From NCBI GenBank assembly GCA_023266475.1, contig JAHFQA010000004.1, forward strand, positions 1 through 44,040: a stretch of 44,040 bases of DNA, given 5' to 3'. Within the stretch, counting starts at the first letter, position 1. The number at the start of each line of letters is the position of its first letter. Positions 1-9,079 of this stretch are shown here, piece by piece. The notes under the pieces were generated by a model, which was given only the letters and a program-made list of their open reading frames with translations, was not told the origin of the DNA and did no database searches. The translations under genes were made by a program, and so were the position numbers. The stretch comes from Candidatus Woesearchaeota archaeon. GTDB lineage: Archaea; Nanobdellota; Nanobdellia; Woesearchaeales; GW2011-AR4.

Positions 1-1
1 A

Positions 2-241
2 CAAGGGAAGAATTTAGATGGCACAGCACTTTTAATTCCTGCAAACAAATATTTGAAAGATAATCCTAATCTCGCTTCTACTTATTTAAATTTAGCTTCA
101 AGTTACGCAAAGGCTAACAACATAGACATACCTTTCCAAGACGAGATTAAAATACGAAGAGCGATTTATGAAGCTGCGACCAATAAATGGAAGAAAGCAG
201 ATGAAGGTATAGAAGGAAGGTTGTTTAAAGGTTCTAAATAA
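2..241 (+). CDS. 3' end of a truncated hypothetical protein (starts outside the window)
   Basis: Open frame continues upstream of the tabulated TTG at 53 to the window edge (QGKNLDGTALLIPANKYLKDNP...). Confidence 0.6.
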   Translation, partial: QGKNLDGTALLIPANKYLKDNPNLASTYLNLASSYAKANNIDIPFQDEIKIRRAIYEAATNKWKKADEGIEGRLFKGSK

Positions 242-344
242 TTTATTTTTTATTATAAGGCGTAATACAATAGTTTATGGTGTCACCGAGATTTTTCGTT
301 AACTATTTAAACACATCTTCATTATTTATTACTGGTGGCTTAAA

Positions 345-527
345 ATGCACATAAAAGCGAAATTCCAGGATGGATACCTAGTTCCTTTGGAAAAAGTTAA
401 ATTAAACGAGGGGGAAATTGTTGAGTTAGACTTAGTGCCGCAGAAAAAGTTTTCATGGAAAGGCGCTTTAAAAAACATAAAGCTGACTTCGGTTGGCTTA
501 CAGCATAAGATTAAAGAGAAATGGTAA
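345..527 (+). CDS. DUF104-like antitoxin (VapB-type)
   Basis: 60 aa, MHIKAKFQDGYLVPLEKVKLNEGEIVELDL; immediately upstream of a PIN-domain ORF. Confidence 0.7.
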   Translation: MHIKAKFQDGYLVPLEKVKLNEGEIVELDLVPQKKFSWKGALKNIKLTSVGLQHKIKEKW

Positions 528-528
528 G

Positions 529-924
529 ATGTATTTAATAGATACGAATATATTTCTTGAAATTTTGTTGGAGCAGGAAAAATCAAAAGAATGTGAAGCT
601 TTGATTAACAGGGCAATTAAAAGCAGTGGCTTCCACATTAGTTCTTTCACTCTTCATTCAATTGAGGTCATAATGTTAAGGAATAACAAAGTGAATGAAT
701 TAAAACAATTCTTATCGGATATAAATGAAAGCAGAATTTTGAGGATTGAAACAAATTCCGAAGACGAGCTAAATGCATTATCTATAATGATAAAATTTAA
801 ATTGGATTTTGATGATTCCTTGCAAAATCATATTTGTGAGAAACAAAATCTTAAGATTATAAGCTATGATAAGCACTTTGATAAAACATCGATAAAAAGA
901 TTAGAGCCAAAAGATTTGATATAA
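529..924 (+). CDS. PIN-domain toxin (VapC-type)
   Basis: ATG at 529 gives MYLIDTNIFLEILL..., D...D pattern of PIN domains; paired with upstream antitoxin. Confidence 0.75.
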   Translation: MYLIDTNIFLEILLEQEKSKECEALINRAIKSSGFHISSFTLHSIEVIMLRNNKVNELKQFLSDINESRILRIETNSEDELNALSIMIKFKLDFDDSLQNHICEKQNLKIISYDKHFDKTSIKRLEPKDLI

Positions 925-927
925 AAA

Positions 928-2568
928 ATGAAAGCAAGCGATTTATTTGTAAAATGCCTTGAAAATGAGGAAGTTGAATATATTTTCGGAGTTCCAGGAG
1001 AGGAAAACGAAGACATAATGATTTCTCTGATAAATTCCAAAATAAAATTTATTCCAACAAGGCATGAGCAAGGTGCTGCTTTCATGGCTGCCATTTTCGG
1101 AAGGCTAACTGGTAAGGCTGGAGTTTGCCTTGCTACACTTGGCCCTGGCGCAATGAATTTGACTACTGGATTGGCAGAGGCGCATCTTGGAAATATGCCT
1201 GTTGTCGCTCTTACCGGCCAAGGAGGCTTACATAGATTCCACAAGCAAAACTTCCAATTTATTGATGTTGTAAATTCGTTTAAGCCGATTACAAAATGGA
1301 ATGCGTCTATTACAACGCCTTCAATTATACCTGAAGCTGTAAGAAAGGCATTCAAGGTTGCAGAGATGGAAAGGCCAGGAGTTGCACATTTGGAGCTGCC
1401 AGAAGATGTTGCAAAAAAAGAGGTTGATGCAAAGCCACTTGCAAGATTGAAGGTAAGAAGGCCAAGCGCCGACCACAAGGCAATTGAGCAAGCTGTTAAG
1501 ATGATAAAAGAAGCCAAAAATCCATTAATTTTGGCAGGAAATGGGTGTGTAAGGACAAGGGTAAGCAAACAGCTGAATTCTTTTGTTGACGAAAGAGGAA
1601 TTCCAATTGTCCACACTCAAATGGGAAAAGGCGCTGTTAGTGACCGCTCAGAATATTCACTCTTTACAACAGGAATTCATGCAAAAGACTACTATGTATG
1701 TGGCTTTGACAGGGCTGATTTAATAATTACATTAGGGTATAACATTGTTGAGTTTTCTCCATTGCACTGGAACAAGAATAAGGACAACAAGATTCTGCAT
1801 ATAGATTTCCTGCCGAGCGAGGTTGATGAATACTACAATCCGGACCTCGAAGTTATTGGTGATATTTCAAACACATTATGGATTTTGAGGGAAAAATTAA
1901 AGAACGAGCAGAAAAAAAACCCGGAGTATTTTTTCAGGCTGAGAAAAACAATTCTGGAAGACCATCATGAAAAAGAAAATGACAATAGCTTTCCTTTAAA
2001 GCCACAGCGAATAATTCATGACATAAGAAAGTCATTGGCTGATTCTGATATTTTAATTTCGGATGTTGGCATGCACAAGATTTGGACTGCAAGGATGTAC
2101 AAAACTTATGAACCGAATACATGCCTAATCGACAATGGATTGTGCTCGATGGGAATATCTCTTCCTGGAGCGGTTGCAGCTAAATTAGTCCATCCCGATA
2201 AAAAGGTTGTTGTTGTTACAGGCGATGGCGGCTTTATGATGAATTCGCAGGAATTAGAGACTGCAATTAGGTTTGGCTTGAGCTTTGTGGTTGTCATATT
2301 TAATGATTCAAAATACGGCATGGTAGAATGGAAGCAGCAAACCCATCATCAGAAAACCTTCGGAATAGATTTTAAAAACCCGGATTTCGTAAAATACGCT
2401 GAAAGCTTTGGTGCAAAAGGCTATCGTGTTGGAAAAGCAGAAGATTTCTCAAGAATTCTGAAAAAGTCTTTGGAAGAAAACACTGTAGCAATAATAGACG
2501 TTCCTGTTGACTATTCAGAGAATTATGAATTGATGAAAAAATTAGGGCAGGAGATTTGTCCTATATAG
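928..2568 (+). CDS. Acetolactate synthase-like thiamine diphosphate-dependent enzyme
   Basis: 546 aa; IFGVPGEENEDIM, RHEQGAAFMAAIFGRLTGKAGVCLATLGPGAMNL, GDGGFMMNSQELETA...N TPP-binding motif. Confidence 0.88.
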   Translation: MKASDLFVKCLENEEVEYIFGVPGEENEDIMISLINSKIKFIPTRHEQGAAFMAAIFGRLTGKAGVCLATLGPGAMNLTTGLAEAHLGNMPVVALTGQGGLHRFHKQNFQFIDVVNSFKPITKWNASITTPSIIPEAVRKAFKVAEMERPGVAHLELPEDVAKKEVDAKPLARLKVRRPSADHKAIEQAVKMIKEAKNPLILAGNGCVRTRVSKQLNSFVDERGIPIVHTQMGKGAVSDRSEYSLFTTGIHAKDYYVCGFDRADLIITLGYNIVEFSPLHWNKNKDNKILHIDFLPSEVDEYYNPDLEVIGDISNTLWILREKLKNEQKKNPEYFFRLRKTILEDHHEKENDNSFPLKPQRIIHDIRKSLADSDILISDVGMHKIWTARMYKTYEPNTCLIDNGLCSMGISLPGAVAAKLVHPDKKVVVVTGDGGFMMNSQELETAIRFGLSFVVVIFNDSKYGMVEWKQQTHHQKTFGIDFKNPDFVKYAESFGAKGYRVGKAEDFSRILKKSLEENTVAIIDVPVDYSENYELMKKLGQEICPI

Positions 2569-2621
2569 AGATTTGGATGATATGAGATAAACTATATTCC
2601 ATAAAATTTTAATTGGTTTGA

Positions 2622-3431
2622 ATGAAAAAAGTCATATTGTTTTTTATTTTTAGTATTTTGTGCTTACCGGTAGTTTTTTCTTTGCCAAAAGAATGTTATC
2701 CGAAATTTAATATCGATCTAAATCTAGTTTCTAAAGTTCGAGGAAGTGAAGAGAATAGTGATTTTCAATTTAATTACTTCAAAGAAGCAGATATTTTATG
2801 GGTTGATAAATTAAGTATATATAATTTTGGAGACTGTGATATCACCGGAATTGTTGTTCATCTGAACATAAGGCCACAAGTTGGTTATAAGTTTAAAGAA
2901 AAACATTCTGCAAATTATAATGATATGCTTATACCATTTCCAGACATTGGTATTAACAAAACTGTGACATTAGTTCGCAGTAATTTTAGTTATTATCATT
3001 TTATCATTAATAATACTACAAACAAAACCTATGGACATTGGGGCATTGACTTAGACGAAACAGGAGACTGGATTATAAGTTACGAAATACGAGATAAAAT
3101 AGGCCATCAAATTCCTTTTTCTGCTAATTTCTGGATAAATAGAGGTAATGTAGAGTGGTTTAAGGTTATAACTCTTTTAGAAGCCTCATTAATAGATTAC
3201 AATAAAACTACTTTGAGTAATAATATTCAAATATTATGGTTAACGAGGTTTCTCTATATTTTAACTGGTTTATTATTTGCTGTATCGGTATTATCTTATT
3301 ATTTTTCTTATAAGTCTGATGTGCATCAAACAAAAGAACTGAAAGAGATTAAAATTATTTTAAAAGAGGTGTTAGAAAAAATCCCTAGAAGAATAGAAGT
3401 AAAAATTGAAAATAAAAAATTTAAAAAATAA
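2622..3431 (+). CDS. Hypothetical membrane-anchored extracellular protein
   Basis: N-terminal signal-like segment, C-terminal TM (FLYILTGLLFAVSVLSYYF). Confidence 0.6.
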   Translation: MKKVILFFIFSILCLPVVFSLPKECYPKFNIDLNLVSKVRGSEENSDFQFNYFKEADILWVDKLSIYNFGDCDITGIVVHLNIRPQVGYKFKEKHSANYNDMLIPFPDIGINKTVTLVRSNFSYYHFIINNTTNKTYGHWGIDLDETGDWIISYEIRDKIGHQIPFSANFWINRGNVEWFKVITLLEASLIDYNKTTLSNNIQILWLTRFLYILTGLLFAVSVLSYYFSYKSDVHQTKELKEIKIILKEVLEKIPRRIEVKIENKKFKK

Positions 3432-3471
3432 ATCCTTATGGATAAACAAAAAACACTTTTCAGTCTTTAAT

Positions 3472-3849
3472 CTACAACATCTTCACATTTTCTAAATCCT
3501 TAAAATGGAAGTCTTTTGTAAGAATTTTCAAATTATACAATAATGCAGTAGCCAAAATAAAAGAGTCAATCATTCCCCAATTCTTGACAATTTTCTTTCT
3601 GTCATAGTTGATTTTTCCAGCAGAAATGATAATTGTTTCATCTAATTCCAAAATTTTCGAGCCTTTCTTAATTCCACCTATGTACTCAATAATCTTATCA
3701 TCAATGTTATTCTTCAAGCACCAATTAACAATTTCAGCAAAAGTAATGGCACTTGTGAAATTTTCTTCTGTTTCGAGCACATTTTTGACTATTGCAGTTT
3801 TATCTGATTCCTGAAAAAGTTCAATCCAAGCTGAAGTATCTAGCAACAT
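3472..3849 (-). CDS. PIN-domain toxin (VapC-type)
   Basis: MLLDTSAWIELFQESDK...; D and E residues of PIN domain; overlaps upstream antitoxin. Confidence 0.8.
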   Translation of the reverse strand: MLLDTSAWIELFQESDKTAIVKNVLETEENFTSAITFAEIVNWCLKNNIDDKIIEYIGGIKKGSKILELDETIIISAGKINYDRKKIVKNWGMIDSFILATALLYNLKILTKDFHFKDLENVKML

Positions 3850-4079
3850 CAGTATCTGTCCAACCTATCAATCCTATCCCTTTCAAACGGTTTTGTTCCT
3901 TTAGCCGTTCCAATTAGTTTCCATACTTCCTCGAGCTTTCGTCTTTTTAATAGGCTTAATTCCACTTCCTGCCCCTCTTTTATTTCCTCTTCCTCTATTA
4001 CTTGCTTTGGAATCAAAACTCCTAATGAAGTTCCAACTTTCCTAACTTTTGCTTTAAACAAATCTGACATTTTAATCAC
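3849..4079 (-). CDS. AbrB/MazE-type antitoxin (VapB-type)
   Basis: KVRKVGTSLGVLIPKQVIEEEEIKEGQEVELSLL swapped-hairpin AbrB motif. Confidence 0.8.
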   Translation of the reverse strand: MIKMSDLFKAKVRKVGTSLGVLIPKQVIEEEEIKEGQEVELSLLKRRKLEEVWKLIGTAKGTKPFERDRIDRLDRY

Positions 4080-4270
4080 ATTATAATGTATTATAATAAG
4101 TATATAAAACTTTTGTTTTTTACCTTCTATATAGAAATTAATTCTATTTACTGGTATACTTTTTTCTATATTAATATATAAAAACGTAATATTTAAATAT
4201 AACCTATTCGTAAGAAATAAGGATTATTGAGATAATTATATATTATATATAAATAGTGAGGTGAATGTAG

Positions 4271-5212
4271 ATGAGAAAGATAGCAATTTTCAACCAAAAA
4301 GGTGGTGTCGGAAAAACAACAACAGCTGTTAACCTGGCAGCGGGATTGTCCAGAAACAATAAAAAGGTGTTATTGATTGATTTAGACCCCCAAGGCGATA
4401 TAAGCGTGTGCCACAACACAGATGCACACTACAACCTTTACCATTTTTTAATTGAAGGTGCAGAAATAAATGAATGCGTAAGCAAGCTTGGAAAAAATCT
4501 TGATGTAATTCATTGCGACCACAAGATGGTTGATGCTGAAAGCCAGATTTCAAAGGCAAAAGATAATGTAAGCTATCTTTCAAACAAATTTTCTTTGAAA
4601 CTGGATTATGATTACATAATTCTTGACTGCCCGCCTTCGTTAAGATTACTAAACAAAAATGCGTTGTTCTATGCAAATGAAATTATAATTCCATCTTCAA
4701 CAGATGTTCTTGGCTACGATGCTTTAGAAAAAACCGTAAAAAGGCTTGTGGAATTCAACAGAGTGTATGAGCATAAAATTCTGGTAAGTTCGATCCTGCC
4801 AACAATTTTTGACGCAAGAAACAGTATATGCAATGAAATACTATCAAGAATGAGAAAAGAGTTCACTCCATTGCTTGTTGTAGACCCAATCAGGGCAAAT
4901 TCAAAGCTTAAGGAAGCTCCAAAATCAAAAATGTCCATTTTCACCTACGACAAAAAATCTTCTGGTGCAGAGGACTATTGGAAATTTGTAAAGTCTATAT
5001 TGGAAAACGAGCACATGTATGACTTAAGCATTCCACAATCTCAAAGAGAAAGGTCGATAAGGGATTATTACGTCAACGGCAAGAAAAGAGAAATGATGAT
5101 AGTAAACAACAAAGTGACTTTTGGATTTAAGTTCGTAGCCAATATCAAGGATTCAGTCAGGAATCATTTCACAGAAGGAGCTAAAAGGCAGAAGAAAGCC
5201 GGACATGCTTAA
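4271..5212 (+). CDS. ParA/Soj-family ATPase
   Basis: MRKIAIFNQKGGVGKTTTAVNLAAGL deviant Walker A; DYIILDCPPS. Confidence 0.9.
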   Translation: MRKIAIFNQKGGVGKTTTAVNLAAGLSRNNKKVLLIDLDPQGDISVCHNTDAHYNLYHFLIEGAEINECVSKLGKNLDVIHCDHKMVDAESQISKAKDNVSYLSNKFSLKLDYDYIILDCPPSLRLLNKNALFYANEIIIPSSTDVLGYDALEKTVKRLVEFNRVYEHKILVSSILPTIFDARNSICNEILSRMRKEFTPLLVVDPIRANSKLKEAPKSKMSIFTYDKKSSGAEDYWKFVKSILENEHMYDLSIPQSQRERSIRDYYVNGKKREMMIVNNKVTFGFKFVANIKDSVRNHFTEGAKRQKKAGHA

Positions 5213-5333
5213 GAAATTAAAATTTTTGCTGGTTTTTATCCTAAGTTTTTTGAATTTGGGAAGATTTTACGACGCAGATTATTATTTTGTCAAGTCATTG
5301 TTTTATTTAGCAAGAAATAAGATTTTTGGCTAA
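5205..5333 (+). CDS. Small hydrophobic protein (42 aa), overlaps the 3' end of parA
   Basis: ATG at 5205 inside parA tail: MLKKLKFLLVFILSFLNLGRFYDADYYFVKSLFYLARNKIFG; not in supplied ORF list. Confidence 0.4.
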   Translation: MLKKLKFLLVFILSFLNLGRFYDADYYFVKSLFYLARNKIFG

Positions 5334-5761
5334 ATATCAACAACAACAGTCGCTATCCAATTATTCTTTCCTTTCCTGACTTCAAACATGTGCATTGTAA
5401 TAGCCTTTATATCATTCTCAAGATGCTGTTTCTCGGGATTTATTGTGTCACCCATAAGAATTGATGTCAAATAATATTTTTTATTTTTTTCATTAATTGA
5501 AACTTCCACATCCTTGAAAACCATGTACTTTGAATCTTTTAAAAACAAAATTTCAGATAAAAAATCATATAATAAATTATCAATTTTCTCATGCTCTAGT
5601 TTAATTTCAACTTTTTCTTTGGATTCAATTGTTTTGATGTCGGCGCTTAATTCAAAAATAGCAAGAGCTGCATTCTCAAACATTTCATTTAGGTTTTTGC
5701 CGTATGCCTCATATGCAATGTCAGCGATTGCAACGTCTTCAAGAAATTTGTATTTTGGCAT
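5330..5761 (-). CDS. Archease (RtcB cofactor family)
   Basis: 143 aa: KYKFLEDVAIADIAYEAYGKNLNEMFENAALAIFEL...KAITMHMFEVRKGKNNWIATVVVDI. Confidence 0.88.
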   Translation of the reverse strand: MPKYKFLEDVAIADIAYEAYGKNLNEMFENAALAIFELSADIKTIESKEKVEIKLEHEKIDNLLYDFLSEILFLKDSKYMVFKDVEVSINEKNKKYYLTSILMGDTINPEKQHLENDIKAITMHMFEVRKGKNNWIATVVVDI

Positions 5762-5771
5762 TTTTTATAAA

Positions 5772-6515
5772 TTAACCGCCTTCAAATGTTTTGCTTATAA
5801 ACCAAATCAATCCTATGCCAAAAATCATAAGCACTAACTGAACAAAAGACCTTTTTATCTCTTTTTCTTTGTGAATTTCAGGTATTAAGTCTGTTGTTGC
5901 AATGTAGATTAGCCCACCTATCGCTAAGGAAGTTATATAAAAATTAATATTCTGTATTCTTGTAGAGTAAAAGTATGCAGCTAAAGCTCCGATTACTGCA
6001 GTCAATGCGCTTATAAAATTATAAAAAGTTGCCTTTAACCTTGAAAATCCTCCGTAGAGCAGTATGGCAAAGTTCCCAAGCTCGTGCGGAATTTCGTGGG
6101 CAACAATTGCAACTGTGGTGGCTATTCCGACTGCAGTGCTGTTCAAAAATGCAATTGCTATTATAACTCCATCTGTAAAATTATGCACGCCATCCCCAAG
6201 AATATTCAAATATGTGAAAGTGTGAATATCTTTCTTGTCAGTGTGGTGATGATGCCAATGAAGGAATTTTTCTATAACAAAAAAAAATAAAATTCCAATT
6301 ATAATAAACATGGGCAATGCCGGCCTGAATCCTTTTTCAATAGCCTCTGGCAGCAAGTCAAAAAATGCAGCTCCAAGCAGTGCGCCTGCTGAAAATGCCA
6401 CCATGTAAAACAAAGATTTTTTCAAAGTTTTTATCATCAAGAATAAGACGCCTAATAGTGATATAATACTGACTATAAAAACAGAAATTAAGATTTGGAA
6501 TAAGATTGATGGCAT
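5772..6515 (-). CDS. ZIP-family metal transporter
   Basis: HWHHHHTDK loop; GDGVHNFTDGVIIAIAF and HEIPHELGNFAILL motifs. Confidence 0.9.
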   Translation of the reverse strand: MPSILFQILISVFIVSIISLLGVLFLMIKTLKKSLFYMVAFSAGALLGAAFFDLLPEAIEKGFRPALPMFIIIGILFFFVIEKFLHWHHHHTDKKDIHTFTYLNILGDGVHNFTDGVIIAIAFLNSTAVGIATTVAIVAHEIPHELGNFAILLYGGFSRLKATFYNFISALTAVIGALAAYFYSTRIQNINFYITSLAIGGLIYIATTDLIPEIHKEKEIKRSFVQLVLMIFGIGLIWFISKTFEGG

Positions 6516-6555
6516 TTTATATATTAAAATAGAACGGGCTTTATAAATCTACTTT

Positions 6556-6732
6556 TTATTTAATCAATTGATTTAATTCCAAAAGAATTGTTAAAAGTTT
6601 TCTTCCCTTATTGGTTATTTCATAATCTACTTTTTGATGCCCAATATCATATTTTACTATAAAACCTTTTTCAGTTAATTCTCTTAAGACAGATGGTAAA
6701 GTAGTATGAGAAACTTTGGTTTTTCTGACCAT
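6556..6732 (-). pseudogene. Winged-helix regulator fragment, out of frame with the upstream ORF
   Basis: MVRKTKVSHTTLPSVLRELTEKGFIVKYDIGHQKVDYEITNKGRKLLTILLELNQLIK; shares DNA with the 3' end of the 6684-7370 ORF in another frame. Confidence 0.55.
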
Positions 6733-7370
6733 TTTGGCATATTTTCTCCTTTGGAGCCTAATAAAAATGAGAAACTTTCTAAATCAACATGGCTTTGAAA
6801 TCTTAACATATGTTTATTTTTAGTTTCTTTATAATTAGTTGGACCATATTTTTCAAATGTTATTTGCAATAAATCCATAAATATCTTATGAGTGGAATGT
6901 GTTATGAGTTTTATAGTATAGTTAGATTTTCTTACTGGAGTTAAATCGCCTAAAACTAAGCCATAGAGATATGCTTTTTCTCGAATAGATAAATCAAATT
7001 TTTGCTTTTCTTTTATGTACCCTATGGCTAATTGAGCTGACCTACTGTCCATTATACTTATTTCATTTTCAACAAGTATCTTTCTTATAGTACCACGATG
7101 AATGTTTGTGTGTCTTGAAACTTTCCTAATCGATTTGCTGTCATTAAAAACTCCTAATAAGTTTTGAATATTGATGCCTTTCCTAAACTTTATTGTAATT
7201 CCTTCTTTATGTGTCCTTAAAATTATTCCAGATTTCTTCAAATGATACTTAACAGTATTTGGATGAATAGAAACTTTATGATTTTGTCCTAGCAATTCAG
7301 CAGTTTCCTTTAAAGAATTACCTTGTTTGTAATATTCACAAGCTAGCTTAATAATTTCATCTGATGTCAT
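6684..7370 (-). CDS. HTH protein with LAGLIDADG homing-endonuclease-like domain, apparently truncated
   Basis: ATG at 7370 preceded by GGAGGT; HTH repeats then EKAYLYGLVLGDLT...MLRFQSHVDLESFSFLL, followed by an out-of-frame tail. Confidence 0.55.
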   Translation of the reverse strand: MTSDEIIKLACEYYKQGNSLKETAELLGQNHKVSIHPNTVKYHLKKSGIILRTHKEGITIKFRKGINIQNLLGVFNDSKSIRKVSRHTNIHRGTIRKILVENEISIMDSRSAQLAIGYIKEKQKFDLSIREKAYLYGLVLGDLTPVRKSNYTIKLITHSTHKIFMDLLQITFEKYGPTNYKETKNKHMLRFQSHVDLESFSFLLGSKGENMPKWSEKPKFLILLYHLS

Positions 7371-7420
7371 TTTTATAACCTCCAAAGTTTTTTATTTTCT
7401 TAAAGACTTTGGATTTTCGA

Positions 7421-7511
7421 GAAAAAGAGAACGTTAAGCGAAACTGCGTAATTGATTTTTGTGTTGAAAACCAAAAATCATTATTTGGCAGTTTTGTGTG
7501 TTCTCTTTTTC
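7421..7511. repeat. Long imperfect hairpin
   Basis: GAAAAAGAGAAC (7421-7432) / GTTCTCTTTTTC (7500-7511); inner AAACTGC/GCAGTTT and GATTTTTG/CAAAAATC. Confidence 0.75.
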
Positions 7512-7601
7512 AGATTTTAGAATAAGAACTAGTTTAAATATTTTAGGCGTAGATGTCCAGTGCTTTTTTGTCCAGTGGTCTATAAATCATTATCTTTTAC
7601 A

Positions 7602-9071
7602 TCAGCCCTTGATATTTCCCAGAGGGAAAAGAGAAACAACAGGCAATGATATTCCAGCTTGTGCCAACGTGTCCACAACTTCATTAATATTCTTATACGC
7701 AAACCCTGCCTCTTCTGCTAATCCCGGCATTGATGTTGCTTTTACATAAATTCCCCTCTTTTCCATATCTTTTTGCAATTCCTCACCCCTAACTTTATGC
7801 TTTGCAGCAGCCCTTGACATTGTTCTTCCGCTTCCATGAGCTGTGCTTCCAAAAGTTTCATCCATTGCTTTTTGAGTTCCTACAAGCAAAAAGCTTCCGG
7901 TTTCCATTGAGCCACCTATAATGACAGGCTGTCCGGTGTCCTTATATAAATTTGCAAGCTCAGGATGATTCGGAGGAAAAGCCCTTGTGCTTCCTTTTCT
8001 GTGCACAATTAATTTTTTCTTTTTTCCGTCAACTATATGCTCTTCAAGTTTTGCAATGTTGTGCGCTACATCGTAGACCATGTGCATATCCAGTTTCTCC
8101 GCTTCTGTTTTGAACACTTTTGAAAATCCCTCCCGTATCCTGTGCAAAATCACTTGCCTGTTTGTGAATGCCATGTTTGCAGCGCAAGCCATAGCCTTGT
8201 AATAGTCCTGGCCTTCATTGCTCTGAAATGGCGCACATGCAAGTTCCCTGTCATAAACTTCAATTTTGTACTTTTTCATAGCACCTTCAAATATTCTCAA
8301 ATAATCAGTTCCAATCTGATGCCCAAATCCTCTTGAGCCGCAATGCACCATAATAACAACCTGCTCCGGCATATTTATTCCAAATTTTTCCGCAATTTTT
8401 CCATCAAAAATATTTTCTGCCCTCGCTACCTGAATTTCTAAATAATGGTTCCCAGATCCAAGAGTCCCTAATTGATTAATTCCTCTTTCCAGCGCTTTTG
8501 AGCTCACTTTTTCTGCATCAGCCCATTCTATTCTTCCATGGCCTTCTGTCCTTTCCATGTCTTCTTTCCATCCATAATTATTTTCTACACACCATTTTGA
8601 GCCATTCTCTATTATTTCTCTGAACTGATTTTTATTTGCACTAACAAATCCTCTTGCTCCAACACCAGAAGGGACTGTTTTGAACATAGTGTCGACTAGT
8701 TCTTTTAATTTTGGCTGGACTTCCTTGAAAGTTAAATTTGTAGTAACCAATCTCATTCCGCAATTTATGTCAAAGCCGATTCCTCCCGGAGAGATTACGC
8801 CTGTTTCCGAATCAAAAGCTGCTACTCCTCCAATTGGAAAACCGTAGCCCCAGTGCCCATCCGGCATACAGAATGAATACTTTTGGATTCCCGGCAGGCA
8901 TGCAACGTTAGTAACTTGGTTGAAAACTCCTGCATCCATATCGTCAAAAAGTTTTTTTGTCGCATAAATTCTTGCAGGAACTAACATACCTTTTTTGTAA
9001 GATGGTGGTATCTCCCAAACAACATCACTAATTTGCTTTACGTCTTTTGGTTTTTCAAAATTCTGTTCCAT
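7602..9071 (-). CDS. rtcB: RNA-splicing ligase RtcB
   Basis: 489 aa: CMPDGHWGYGFPIGGVAAFD, GGIGFDINCGMRL, LGSGNHYLEIQ, MVHCGSRGFGHQIG, HGSGRTMSRAAA. Confidence 0.96.
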   Translation of the reverse strand: MEQNFEKPKDVKQISDVVWEIPPSYKKGMLVPARIYATKKLFDDMDAGVFNQVTNVACLPGIQKYSFCMPDGHWGYGFPIGGVAAFDSETGVISPGGIGFDINCGMRLVTTNLTFKEVQPKLKELVDTMFKTVPSGVGARGFVSANKNQFREIIENGSKWCVENNYGWKEDMERTEGHGRIEWADAEKVSSKALERGINQLGTLGSGNHYLEIQVARAENIFDGKIAEKFGINMPEQVVIMVHCGSRGFGHQIGTDYLRIFEGAMKKYKIEVYDRELACAPFQSNEGQDYYKAMACAANMAFTNRQVILHRIREGFSKVFKTEAEKLDMHMVYDVAHNIAKLEEHIVDGKKKKLIVHRKGSTRAFPPNHPELANLYKDTGQPVIIGGSMETGSFLLVGTQKAMDETFGSTAHGSGRTMSRAAAKHKVRGEELQKDMEKRGIYVKATSMPGLAEEAGFAYKNINEVVDTLAQAGISLPVVSLFPLGNIKG

Positions 9072-9079
9072 TCAATACC

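Noticed and set aside
864-1616. 250-aa minus-strand ORF
   Set aside because: Antisense to the well-supported acetolactate synthase-like gene.
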